45,000 nt of DNA, taken from assembly GCF_023824195.1 (NCBI RefSeq), contig NZ_CP085444.1:1-45000 (forward strand), given 5' to 3'. This DNA is from Priestia megaterium (GTDB lineage Bacteria > Bacillota > Bacilli > Bacillales > Bacillaceae_H). Below the pieces are notes generated by a model that worked only from the letters and a program-made list of their open reading frames with translations, was not told the origin of the DNA and ran no database searches. Below, piece by piece: positions 33,547 through 41,646 of this stretch. The translations under genes and the position numbers were made by a program. Position 1 is the first letter of the stretch; the number at the start of each line of letters is the position of its first letter.

Positions 33547-35100
33547 ATGGTTACAACAAAAACCCCAAAAAAGGTTGCAGCAAAAGATCTAGAAACTGAT
33601 ACAACAACTCTTGAACAGCTAGCGTATTATCGGATATTAGCCCCACTAAAAGTTAGATCACTCTTATCTCATCTTAATTCAAGTGAAAAGAAATCTATTT
33701 CCTTTGATTTCAAAAAAATGAAAAATGAAGATTTAGATCCTTTACGTCACACATTTATAGAAGAGGTAGACAAACAGCAAACACGCTCTACTGAAACATC
33801 CGAAAACAAAGAATCTACGCATTACAAAGTAGATCTTGTTAACATGCAAAAGAAAGCTTTTAATTTATATGAAGGGATGATTCACGTATATGGTATCCCA
33901 GACGACGGTATTAAGTTACCAGTGGAGGAAGTTAAAATAGATGAGTTAAAAATTGGAAAAAACGAAGTCGTTTATATGAACAGTGAATCCACCCTTGTTA
34001 CTTACCAAATCATTGAAACAGAGAAGGGATTCAAGGTCGTTATAGAAGATACTTTAACGTTGGATTTTGATAGAAGAAAGAAATCTGGTCTATTCCATCT
34101 AGAAAGAGTAAAAAGTCTCGGTTCCTATATGAAATGTTTACGATTAATAAACTATTACATACAGCGCAATAAGTTTCCCTTTCAATCTTTACAGTTATCT
34201 GGTGGAACATTAAATTTAAAGGGGCATCTCCAACAAATTGGGGAAGAGATTGAATCCTACAAAGAACTGAGAGATATTTGTACTCAAATTGGAATAAGTG
34301 AAAATTATATATTTGATGATAAGGAAGATTTCCCTTCCCTATTCAATGCTATAATCAATATCTTTAAAAATAAACAATATAGCTTACTAAATATTCATCA
34401 AGAAAAACTAGAAAAAACGGAGATGATCAATATTGAACTTTCCAAATATGTGAAACTAGCATTAGTGTATGCAGATGGATGTTTCCTTAACCTTTATAGT
34501 GAAGAAGCGTTAAAAATAACGAGTAGATATTCGTCTATAACAGATGTAGCTAGTAATCACGGGCAGGATACTGTTGAACCTGTTATGTTATCTGATAATC
34601 GGGAAAATCATGACCAAAAAGTAAGCATTTTCGCTTCTCGAAAAATTGAAGAAATGGTGAAAGATACAAACTTTGATTTTGACATAGTAAAATTATCTTT
34701 TGCCGATGAACATCATGATATACAAGCTGACTTAACAATTACTAGTTCTTTAGAATATATAGACTTTTACGATAAATCCCATGATGAAAGCTATTTAGAA
34801 TTTGCTCTTGATCTAAACCAACGATACTTAGCTAAGTATCCAGAAGATGATATTGCAAAGGTTAATATTTATATCATTAAACTCAAGCAAGGCCATGCGT
34901 TATCAGAAGAGGAAAAAAATGATCTTTACAACATAACAGAAAGAGCAGAAATGAATAACGAGCAAACAATATGTTTTGCATGTGAAGTTTTGTTGAAAAA
35001 TAAAGTAAAAGCGAAGAGAATATTTGCTACTCTTACTGGGGAGGAAAAAGAAGAAATCATGGAATTTCCAATTTACCGTTTTTATCAAAATTTGGAGTAG
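33547..35100 (+). CDS. 517-aa protein of unknown function
   Basis: Soluble, acidic, no signal peptide or membrane segment. ATG 33547 has AAGGAGAG 7 nt upstream. Residues about 20-115 are charged and helical. Residues about 115-210 are beta-rich (VVYMNSESTLVTYQIIET, then VVIEDTLTLDF). A HLERVKSLGSYMKCLRLI helix follows. The C-terminal 150 residues look like helical hairpins of TPR type (YLEFALDLNQRYLAKYP…). No nuclease or NTPase motif is visible. It stands alone, convergent with a small HTH gene. A stand-alone defence or plasmid-specific role is possible but unsupported. Confidence 0.7.
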   Translation: MVTTKTPKKVAAKDLETDTTTLEQLAYYRILAPLKVRSLLSHLNSSEKKSISFDFKKMKNEDLDPLRHTFIEEVDKQQTRSTETSENKESTHYKVDLVNMQKKAFNLYEGMIHVYGIPDDGIKLPVEEVKIDELKIGKNEVVYMNSESTLVTYQIIETEKGFKVVIEDTLTLDFDRRKKSGLFHLERVKSLGSYMKCLRLINYYIQRNKFPFQSLQLSGGTLNLKGHLQQIGEEIESYKELRDICTQIGISENYIFDDKEDFPSLFNAIINIFKNKQYSLLNIHQEKLEKTEMINIELSKYVKLALVYADGCFLNLYSEEALKITSRYSSITDVASNHGQDTVEPVMLSDNRENHDQKVSIFASRKIEEMVKDTNFDFDIVKLSFADEHHDIQADLTITSSLEYIDFYDKSHDESYLEFALDLNQRYLAKYPEDDIAKVNIYIIKLKQGHALSEEEKNDLYNITERAEMNNEQTICFACEVLLKNKVKAKRIFATLTGEEKEEIMEFPIYRFYQNLE

Positions 35101-35188
35101 TATGCTCATTTTCTTCTGTATATAGCTTGCTAGTAAACTTTTATAAAAGCTCCTTTTTATAAAGTTCTTTGTCTTTAGTACAATAAAT

Positions 35189-35218
35189 AAGCCCTACTTA
35201 CCCACAATAGGGCTTATA
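35189..35218. terminator. Bidirectional terminator between the 517-aa gene and the HTH gene
   Basis: AAGCCCTA / TAGGGCTT stem with an 11-nt loop and A/T flanks. Confidence 0.7.
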
Positions 35219-35435
35219 AATTAAAAAAGTCCTCTACTTTCAGTTTTGGGTCAATTTTTTTTAAGACATTCATAATTTTCTTAATCGTGGTACCTGATGG
35301 GATGTAATTTGAATCATTGTAAATCTTGCTAACTGTTTTTCTATCCATCTTAGTTACTTTAACTATTTCCGTTTGATTATAGCCTTTGTTCATTAAGTAT
35401 TTTCCTAATTTACTCTTTTGGGTTATCTTAGGCAT
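35214..35435 (-). CDS. Small XRE-type HTH protein
   Basis: 73 aa, essentially one helix-turn-helix: LGKYLMNKGYNQTEIVKVTK and MDRKTVSKIYNDSNYIPSG, with a final helix ending in EDFFNL. ATG 35435 is chosen because AAAGGAGTG lies 7 nt upstream. It is convergent with the 517-aa gene. It may be a repressor or the antitoxin-like half of a lost pair; no toxin is seen. Confidence 0.8.
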   Translation of the reverse strand: MPKITQKSKLGKYLMNKGYNQTEIVKVTKMDRKTVSKIYNDSNYIPSGTTIKKIMNVLKKIDPKLKVEDFFNL

Positions 35436-35624
35436 AAGAGCACACTCCTTTTTATAAAGGATTGACACTTTCAAAAAAAATATTCATTTTAGGGAAAAAA
35501 TTCCGCAATAAAATTTATTTATCACATATAATAAACTATAAAATAAACAATATATAAATATTACTTATGCAGAGTTAGAATAATGTCGATATTTTTGTCA
35601 TAGTCATATAGCATGAATACAGTT

Positions 35625-35665
35625 AAGACCGCCTTATACACTGATAAGTAATGGGCGGTCTTTGT
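35625..35665. terminator. Terminator of the membrane-anchored protein gene
   Basis: AAGACCGCC / GGCGGTCTT stem with a 20-nt loop, immediately downstream of the minus-strand gene. Confidence 0.75.
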
Positions 35666-35670
35666 TGTGA

Positions 35671-36561
35671 TTATTCCATATATTTGTCAGGTAGGGACTT
35701 TCCCCTCATCCAATCGTTCCAAAAAGAAAGTTTAATGTTACCCTTATTTATTTCTTTTAGATTCTGTTTAATTTCTTTTTCAGGAAGAGGATTTGTTTTA
35801 ACATCCTCGGGAAAAGAACGGTTTCCCGATGGGTCATCTATTAGTTTCAAAGCTTTTTGAAAATCTCGATAAGTAGATGCTATTTTTACTTCCTTCCAAG
35901 TTGAACTATTTCTTTCCTTTTGTCCTACATAAACAGGGGAATTTTCCTCATCACGATGGATAAAGACAGGCAGCGTATACTCAATTTCGCCAATAACTAA
36001 CCAGTTCTTGTTCCATCCCTTTGAAGGGATCCCTTTTTCACTTACAGCAAAATGAACTTGTCCCGCAGGAATTTCTTCATTTCTGTATACGATTAGCGAA
36101 TTAGCAAAGAGGTCAGCCATATCTAAATCGAAACTCTTTCTCTGATCTTTAAAACTTTCAGGGACAGACGCATTTCCGCCCTTTCGTTCAAAGTGTATTG
36201 ATACTCCTTTGTAATTGGCTCCCTTGCTATAAACGATGGTAGAAGGAGAATATGTAACGTTGAGTTGATCATTGTGTACATTTGCATCAATATGTGAATC
36301 ACCTTCAAGCATCCCATAAGAGAGGATTTCTTTCTCATCCTTATCGGGATGGGTTAGAGTCAGTTTATATCCAAAATCAGTAGTAGCTCCACAGTTTGTT
36401 TGATGGACTTTCATTACATAGCCACTCTTCATTTCTATCTTCTGAATGACATCATCGCTACATCCAATCTTTTGTACCATTGCAAGTAAGTATTTTCCTC
36501 CTAGAAATAGGATAAGGATACCTACAGCGACAGCTAGTAGTATTTTCTTTTTCTTTCTCAC
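35671..36561 (-). CDS. Membrane-anchored extracellular protein of unknown function
   Basis: About 296 aa. A basic start (RKKKKI) and one membrane helix (LLAVAVGILILFLGGKYLLA) anchor it, with the rest outside. The exported part has a single Cys pair region (IGCSDDV, HQTNCGATTDFGY) and beta-rich sequence. GTG 36561 has AAAAGGGGAA 6 nt upstream; an ATG at 36582 is an alternative. The Cys/TDFGY pattern near the anchor is seen in several small Bacillus lipoprotein-like proteins. No function can be assigned. It follows a zinc-ribbon membrane protein gene on the same strand. Confidence 0.65.
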   Translation of the reverse strand: MRKKKKILLAVAVGILILFLGGKYLLAMVQKIGCSDDVIQKIEMKSGYVMKVHQTNCGATTDFGYKLTLTHPDKDEKEILSYGMLEGDSHIDANVHNDQLNVTYSPSTIVYSKGANYKGVSIHFERKGGNASVPESFKDQRKSFDLDMADLFANSLIVYRNEEIPAGQVHFAVSEKGIPSKGWNKNWLVIGEIEYTLPVFIHRDEENSPVYVGQKERNSSTWKEVKIASTYRDFQKALKLIDDPSGNRSFPEDVKTNPLPEKEIKQNLKEINKGNIKLSFWNDWMRGKSLPDKYME

Positions 36562-36666
36562 GGGTTCCCCTTTTCTGTTCATCAATCCCCAAGCATAAAA
36601 TGTAATTGCTTTAATAACTAGGCATTGGCACTTTTTAAAACGACATCTTTTTAATTACACATTTTA

Positions 36667-37014
36667 TTACTGAGACTTCTTCAATTGTAGATTTCCTTTA
36701 TTAAAAATAATAACAGCATTATAAGCTTCGTATAAAGCATACACTGGGTAACAAAAAGCAGTAAATACAATCATTGTAGGTACCTTTTCCACAACGGGAA
36801 AGTGACCGGCTAAAAAGTTTTTCACGCTAATACCTAAGTACACCAACAAAGGAATGACAATCACAGCTAGTAACAATAACCACGGCGTCATCTTGGTTTC
36901 TTTTAATTTTGCTCGACAATGTGGGCATTTCATTGTAAAAGGACTTGAGAAATCCTCAAAGTGCTCGATTGTAATGGGTTTTTGACACCCTGGACAAGGT
37001 GTTGATGTGTTCAT
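36667..37014 (-). CDS. Zinc-ribbon membrane protein
   Basis: 115 aa. The N-terminus is a zinc ribbon (CPGCQKPI and CPHCRAKL, CxxC-x19-CxxC), followed by two or three hydrophobic helices (about 43-65 and 80-103). ATG 37014 has AAGGAGAGG 6-7 nt upstream. Such ribbon-membrane proteins are common in Bacillus and of unknown role. It lies downstream of the ParB-like gene on the same strand, 84 nt away, and could be expressed with it. Confidence 0.7.
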   Translation of the reverse strand: MNTSTPCPGCQKPITIEHFEDFSSPFTMKCPHCRAKLKETKMTPWLLLLAVIVIPLLVYLGISVKNFLAGHFPVVEKVPTMIVFTAFCYPVYALYEAYNAVIIFNKGNLQLKKSQ

Positions 37015-37098
37015 ATAGGCCTCTCCTTGTAATCGTTTATATTTAGGTTAATATCTGTTATATCGGTTAACAAATCGTAGGAGTCCAGCCCGTTATTC

Positions 37099-37866
37099 TT
37101 ATTTTTGATACTCATAGACAACCGGAACTTTGTCCATTTTGACAGTTTTGGCCACGACATAACGACGATAACCATCTTTTAAGACGTTCGATCCTTTTTC
37201 AATCGTTAGTGGCTCATCTAGGCGGCCCGTACGCTTCACAAAGTCAATGACCTTTTGTGTTTTTTCAGCGTTTGGTCGTGTCTTTAAGAACGCTTCAGGT
37301 ACGATAATGTCATCAAAGTTCAACAAATCTTGTGTTCCTTTTGGTTGGTTCGGTAGTGTTTTCTGTTTTGGCTCGGCCTTTTTTTCTTCTGTAGGATCTT
37401 GTTGTACCTCCGGCTGAACAGTCTTCGCTTCTTTCTTGTCTTCTTTTGCTGCAGGTTGAGAAGCAGTTATCGGTTTTTCTTCCGGCTTAGTAGCAGCAAC
37501 TTCTTGTTGTGCGGCAGAAGCTTCTTGTTTATCGTTTGAGTCATTGGTTTCTTTGTCTTTTTTATTCGGGAGAACGGTAATCTGGAAACAGATCACGCCT
37601 ATTTCACCAGGACATTCATCAATCGGAATATCTAACGTTGGTTCCCCTTGAATTAAGATTTTTTCATGCATAATACTTTTCTTAGTCAGACCAGTTTTAT
37701 TAAAGGCTTTCTTCGCAACAAATACGGTATACGAAATAAAGGTACTCTTCTTTAATCCTTTAGGCGCAGATGGTGACCCTTTTTCACGCATATCAAAGGC
37801 AACGTAGCGATCGTATTCTCGTAGTGGTCCTGTGGCTGATCCGGTTAACGTAATTTTATGTGGCAT
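37099..37866 (-). CDS. OB/SSB-like and ParB-like fusion protein
   Basis: 255 aa in three parts. Residues 1-100 look like a single-strand-binding OB fold (KITLTGSATGPLREYDRYVAFD, in two blocks, then strands ending GVICFQITVLPNKK). Residues about 100-180 are a Lys/Glu/Ala/Gln linker. Residues about 183-255 match the ParB/Sulfiredoxin N-terminal fold: LNFDDIIVPEAFLKTRP, then EPLTIEKGSNVLKDGYRRYVVAK, again in pieces. The GxRR-type loop (DGYRRY) is where ParB binds nucleotide. It lies downstream of the rep gene, so it is probably a plasmid replication or partition accessory. GGAGGAG precedes ATG 37866. Confidence 0.78.
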   Translation of the reverse strand: MPHKITLTGSATGPLREYDRYVAFDMREKGSPSAPKGLKKSTFISYTVFVAKKAFNKTGLTKKSIMHEKILIQGEPTLDIPIDECPGEIGVICFQITVLPNKKDKETNDSNDKQEASAAQQEVAATKPEEKPITASQPAAKEDKKEAKTVQPEVQQDPTEEKKAEPKQKTLPNQPKGTQDLLNFDDIIVPEAFLKTRPNAEKTQKVIDFVKRTGRLDEPLTIEKGSNVLKDGYRRYVVAKTVKMDKVPVVYEYQK

Positions 37867-37974
37867 AATGTTCTCCTCCTGCGTAGATTCTTAGGTACTG
37901 TTTATTTAGAACACAGTTCTAAATAAACATATTCTATTAAAACATAAGCTTCTAAGGAATTTCTACTTTTTTAA

Positions 37975-39276
37975 TTAGGAAGCTGTGTCTTCTAACTGGT
38001 TATGTTGACGCAAACATTCTTGTTCCTCTGGAGTTAAAGCTTGTCCTAGGTCTTGTTTTACCTGAGCTATCTCCAACAAGCTATACGTAGAACTGTGTTC
38101 CTGCAGCAAGTTTTCTTCCTCTGGTGTTAGCTCTTGTCCTAAATCTTGCTTCAACTCAATCATTTCAAGCTTCTGCTCCAACGTAACTTCTGTTTCTTCT
38201 GCATTGTCTTTTTGATCTTTTTCAGCTTTTAACCAACCAGGAACCAATTCCTTACGGATAATATGTTTCGGTTTAGCCAATGTTGTTGTTTCACTTTCGT
38301 TATGTATAACTTCTTGTTGGTTTGCGTATACTGATGAATAATCCTGCCCTTTAGGGTTTACCCATTCATAGAATTGATTTTTTGCAATTTGATAGATTAA
38401 TCGACACATATCCCGCAGGGATAAAGAATTGCCTTGTTGATTAGCTTCATGGACATATTTGTCTAATCCCAGGATGGATGTATACGCAATTTCATGTACT
38501 TGCTCTTTTTCAATCTCAATCTCTGTATCTCGTTTTACGGCTTTTGCAGCGTTTTGAATGCGAGCATAAAAGTCTTGTAGTTGATGTCCATACTTACCTG
38601 CATAGACTTGATTGACTTTTTTAGGCACACCTTTGATATAGGTGAAGGCCTGTGAAACAGACATTAAATGATTATTTATATGATTTACAGGTAAATCAAG
38701 GTTAATAAAGGCATCAGGTGATTTATCGGCCTCTAAGCTTGGTGTATCAACGTTTTCAGTGCTTTCTGGATGCGTCACAGGACGTGTCACAGGAGTGGTC
38801 ATTTCTTCTTGCTGAAGCGTTTGTACACCTGTTGTATCATGAGCAAAAAAGATTTCGTCGCAAATATGATGAAAGTTTTTATGGCTTTTAAGGATAAATA
38901 CATAACTATCAGGATGAGTACCTGTTGCATCCTCTTTAATGTATCGTGCCACAAGTATAAAGGGTGTCGCCTTTAACGAGCGTACAAAACGAGAAACCGT
39001 GCTTTTGGAAACATTAAATTTCTTCATAAGTGTTTCAGAACGGATCGCTTGAATGCCCGTAGCCACTAGGTTATAGATGACGTGATCGAGCATTTCCATT
39101 CTCTTTTTAGGAAATTCTTTATGTATAGCTGATTGTTGTTGTTTAAAGTGGGTACGAAGACTTTCTAAAAACTCTTCTTTCTTTTTACGAAGTGTGGACT
39201 TGTTGGTCCATAACCATTTGAACCGCCCATTGAAGGTATCTACATCTTTTAGATAACAGGTCAATATTTTTGTCAT
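37975..39276 (-). CDS. Putative plasmid replication initiator (RepM-like)
   Basis: 433 aa. An N-terminal helical region (1-70) is followed by a winged helix at about 75-125 (SETLMKKFNVSKSTVSRFVR). A Thr/Pro-rich linker leads to a helical domain (about 215-330) and a C-terminal tail with two copies of a repeat built on KQDLGQ(E/A)LTPEE. ATG 39276 is chosen, with AAGGAGA upstream. I cannot prove it is the initiator; the case rests on the wHTH, its attenuator-controlled leader and neighbours for partition. It may be related to RepM of B. megaterium plasmids. If so, the origin could lie inside or beside the gene. Confidence 0.65.
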   Translation of the reverse strand: MTKILTCYLKDVDTFNGRFKWLWTNKSTLRKKKEEFLESLRTHFKQQQSAIHKEFPKKRMEMLDHVIYNLVATGIQAIRSETLMKKFNVSKSTVSRFVRSLKATPFILVARYIKEDATGTHPDSYVFILKSHKNFHHICDEIFFAHDTTGVQTLQQEEMTTPVTRPVTHPESTENVDTPSLEADKSPDAFINLDLPVNHINNHLMSVSQAFTYIKGVPKKVNQVYAGKYGHQLQDFYARIQNAAKAVKRDTEIEIEKEQVHEIAYTSILGLDKYVHEANQQGNSLSLRDMCRLIYQIAKNQFYEWVNPKGQDYSSVYANQQEVIHNESETTTLAKPKHIIRKELVPGWLKAEKDQKDNAEETEVTLEQKLEMIELKQDLGQELTPEEENLLQEHSSTYSLLEIAQVKQDLGQALTPEEQECLRQHNQLEDTAS

Positions 39277-39303
39277 TTGTTCATCGTCTCCTTTAAGGAA
39301 CAC

Positions 39304-39343
39304 AAAAAAGACACTGTTTCCCTGGAAAAAGGAAAACAATGCC
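39304..39343 (-). terminator. Attenuator directly before the rep start
   Basis: On the minus strand a 13-bp stem (39331-39343 with 39310-39322, including G-T pairs) is followed by six T (39309-39304). It ends about 28 nt before the rep ATG, ahead of its ribosome binding site. It would stop rep transcription unless an alternative fold forms. Confidence 0.8.
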
Positions 39344-39365
39344 TTGATTTTGATGAACTAAGCCC

Positions 39366-39530
39366 TTGAAATAGATGTCAATTTCATATAAAATAAAAAC
39401 ATAAGTTTTATCTTATAGAAAAACTAACTCTATTAACAAGAGACTTCGACAAGTGTTTTCCCTACCGTGATTAGGGTGAACGGTTTAAGAGTGTTGACAG
39501 CACTTCTTAAACAGTTGAAGTCTTTTTTCT
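39366..39530 (+). ncRNA. Candidate antisense RNA over the rep leader
   Basis: Promoter TTGAAA (39366-39371), 17-nt spacer, TAAAAT (39389-39394). The transcript would start at about 39401. It ends in a branched fold: outer stem AGACTTCGAC / GTTGAAGTCT (39441-39450 with 39514-39523), inner hairpins at 39460-39476 (CCCTA / TAGGG) and 39483-39512 (GTTTAAGA / TCTTAAAC), then a T-run. It is fully complementary to the rep mRNA leader. Confidence 0.65.
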
Positions 39531-39554
39531 ATTCCGATCCTTTTTGTTAGTTTT

Positions 39555-39584
39555 ATTATAGCGTTAACTAGTCTCATAATTCAA
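39555..39584 (-). promoter_or_regulatory. Promoter of the rep gene
   Basis: On the minus strand TTGAAT, an 18-nt spacer, then TATAAT. The start would be at about 39548, giving a leader of about 270 nt before the rep ATG. Confidence 0.75.
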
Positions 39585-39762
39585 TAAAAATTAGCAAAAT
39601 ATATCAAAACGAGTATTTTAGGCTAATCTTTTTCATTTAGATAATAAATAATTTAAAAATTATTCATCTGAAAAACAAAATCTTTCTCTCTACTCTCAAT
39701 CAGTATGCAAAAGTGCAATTTTTAGTTTCAACAAAAGTGATCTTTCAAACTGGCATTATTTA

Positions 39763-39818
39763 AAAGAGGCATTGCCCTTAGTTAAGCTGACTTAACTAAG
39801 GGCAATGCCTCTTTCATT
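39763..39818 (-). terminator. Very strong terminator after the MerR-type gene
   Basis: A perfect 24-bp stem (39763-39786 with 39791-39814) with a CTGA loop. T-rich on the plus side and A/T-rich on the minus side. It separates the MerR-type gene from the rep promoter. Confidence 0.85.
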
Positions 39819-39845
39819 TTTTATATTTCACTAAAATTAGGTTAA

Positions 39846-40547
39846 TCATTGATTTTGTTTCATATCATACTCTCTTTCAAGTCGATCTACTAAATGTTCA
39901 CTTATATAATCTTCGATGAAAGCACGTTTTTTATTATAATTTTCTTCCCTTTTAAAACTAAACAGACCAGTTTTCACAGTTGTAGTCTGTTCCTCTTCGG
40001 GTAACATACCCCATTTTTCAATTGCTTCTTTTTTTAATTTGTTTCTAATTTTTAATTCGTTTAGACGTTGCTCTTTTTCCAAGATTCTTTGGTTGTTTGT
40101 AGTTGTAGGTGTTTCAGGGAGTGCCTTTAGTACATCTTGAAATTGAGATAAAATATTTTGATTTGTTTGTCCACTTTGTTTCATAAATGTTGTTAAAACC
40201 TGAACCATAGAATCAATTTTTTCAGTTGCCTCTGCTAATTGTTCTTCTAAATTCAATATTTTCTTCTCAAAAACTGTTTTCATAGGTTCATTCTTTTCTA
40301 ACATCTCCGATGTTGTTTCTCCATTAAAATGTGAACGGATTTGCTTAATAGAGTAACCATGTTCTTCTTTCAATCTCTTAGCCTCAAGTAACATATCAAT
40401 TTCTTCTCTTTTGAAACGACGATGACCACCTTGAGTACGAATCCCTTGAATATTAAAGTCCTCTTGATATCTTCGAATTGTTTGATCAGAAAGCCCAGTA
40501 AGTTTTATTACTTCACTTAATTTGAATTCTTCCTCAGTTTGTTTCAA
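39846..40547 (-). CDS. MerR-type DNA-binding protein with coiled coil (RacA-like)
   Basis: 233 aa. Residues about 8-78 form a MerR helix-turn-helix with wing: LSEVIKLTGLSDQTIRRYQE, then GIRTQGGHRRFKREEIDML. Residues about 95-130 are a coiled coil (KKILNLEEQLAEATEKIDSM), followed by a Gln/Asn linker and a basic C-terminal helix region. There is no ligand-binding cysteine set as in metal regulators. The layout recalls RacA, which anchors DNA. It is transcribed away from the 64-bp repeat array that starts about 180 bp upstream, so it may be the centromere-binding protein. GAGGAGG precedes the start. Confidence 0.8.
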   Translation of the reverse strand: MKQTEEEFKLSEVIKLTGLSDQTIRRYQEDFNIQGIRTQGGHRRFKREEIDMLLEAKRLKEEHGYSIKQIRSHFNGETTSEMLEKNEPMKTVFEKKILNLEEQLAEATEKIDSMVQVLTTFMKQSGQTNQNILSQFQDVLKALPETPTTTNNQRILEKEQRLNELKIRNKLKKEAIEKWGMLPEEEQTTTVKTGLFSFKREENYNKKRAFIEDYISEHLVDRLEREYDMKQNQ

Positions 40548-40728
40548 ATTAACCCCCTCCTCTTCTCAATTATAATAATAATAAATTTGTTGTTATTATA
40601 ACAGAACTGACATTAAATTTTGAGAGATTTAATGATGGATTTTGTGTTAGATTTACAGGTTCTTTTGCTATTTTTGAGAGAATAGGCAATTCAAAGTCAT
40701 AGTTTATTATAACAAAGTTCTTAAGAAG

Positions 40729-41291
40729 ACTAAAGAGATGGAATCTAACTATAAATCTGTAGTGAGTAACTGTTAAGTTTGGAATGGGATAGACTAAAGA
40801 GATGGAATCTAACTATAAATCTGTAGTGAGTAACTGTTAAGTTTGGAATGGGATAGACTAAAGAGATGGAATCTAACTATAAATCTGTAGTGAGTAACTG
40901 TTAAGTTTGGAATGGGATAGACTAAAGAGATGGAATCTAACTATAAATCTGTAGTGAGTAACTGTTAAGTTTGGAATGGGATAGACTAAAGAGATGGAAT
41001 CTAACTATAAATCTGTAGTAAGTAACTGTTAAGTTTGGAATGGGATAGACTAAAGAGATGGAATCTAACTATAAATCTGTAGTAAGTAACTGTTAAGTTT
41101 GGAATGGGATAGACTAAAGAGATGGAATCTAACTATAAATCTGTAGTAAGTAACTGTTAAGTTTGGAATGGGATAGACTAAAGAGATGGAATCTAACTAT
41201 AAATCTGTAGTAAGTAACTGTTAAGTTTGGAATGGGATAGACTAAAGAAATGGAATCTAACTATAAATCTGTAGTAAGTAACTGTTAAGTT
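40729..41291 (+). repeat. Tandem array of 64-bp repeats
   Basis: Eight full units beginning ACTAAAGAGATGGAATCTAA at 40729, 40793, 40857, 40921, 40985, 41049, 41113 and 41177, and a ninth partial one at 41241. Units 1-4 carry GTAGTGAG and units 5-9 GTAGTAAG; unit 9 has GAAATGG. Otherwise they appear identical, so the array has been homogenised. There are no unique spacers. Likely a plasmid centromere or iteron set. Confidence 0.95.
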
Positions 41292-41519
41292 TAACTTGAG
41301 TTTGACTAAAGCTGAAAACCTGACTGTGATTCTGTATTTAATTGCTGTTAGGTTTGATTTAGGTTGAACTAAAAGGAATGTGTGATTAAAAAACTATATT
41401 TAGTAGATATTATATTCAACTTAAGTTTAACTAAAGTCGAAGAAACTAACTATAAATCTATAGTAGGTGATTTTTGGATGTAAGGTTAATTGGGATTTTA
41501 ATATTTCTTTAACTCTTAG
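41292..41519 (+). repeat. Decayed repeats after the array
   Basis: Pieces of the unit recur (TTTGACTAAAG, TTGAACTAAAAGG, TTTAACTAAAG, then AACTATAAATCTATAGTAGG at about 41446) at irregular spacing, the remains of older units. No gene is present. Confidence 0.65.
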
Positions 41520-41636
41520 AAGGATGAAAATGTCGACGATCAAACGCATGACATTATTAAGGTTTCTTTGCGAAAAGAAGCGAACAAATGGGTGTTTTAT
41601 AGTATCGAAGAATTGAAAACAGAAATCATGAAATGA
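41520..41636 (+). pseudogene. C-terminal fragment of a lost gene
   Basis: 38 codons in one open frame (KDENVDDQTHDIIKVSL…WVFYSIEELKTEIMK) ending in TGA just before the next gene. The strand-rich IIKVSLRKEANKWVFYSI resembles the last strands of NTF2-like domains in VirB8/TcpC-type transfer proteins; that is only a hint. The 5' part was lost where the repeat array now ends. Confidence 0.5.
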
Positions 41637-41646
41637 GGTGGAACAG

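Noticed and set aside
40729..41291. CRISPR array
   Set aside because: The 64-bp units are joined head to tail with no unique spacers, and no cas genes are near.
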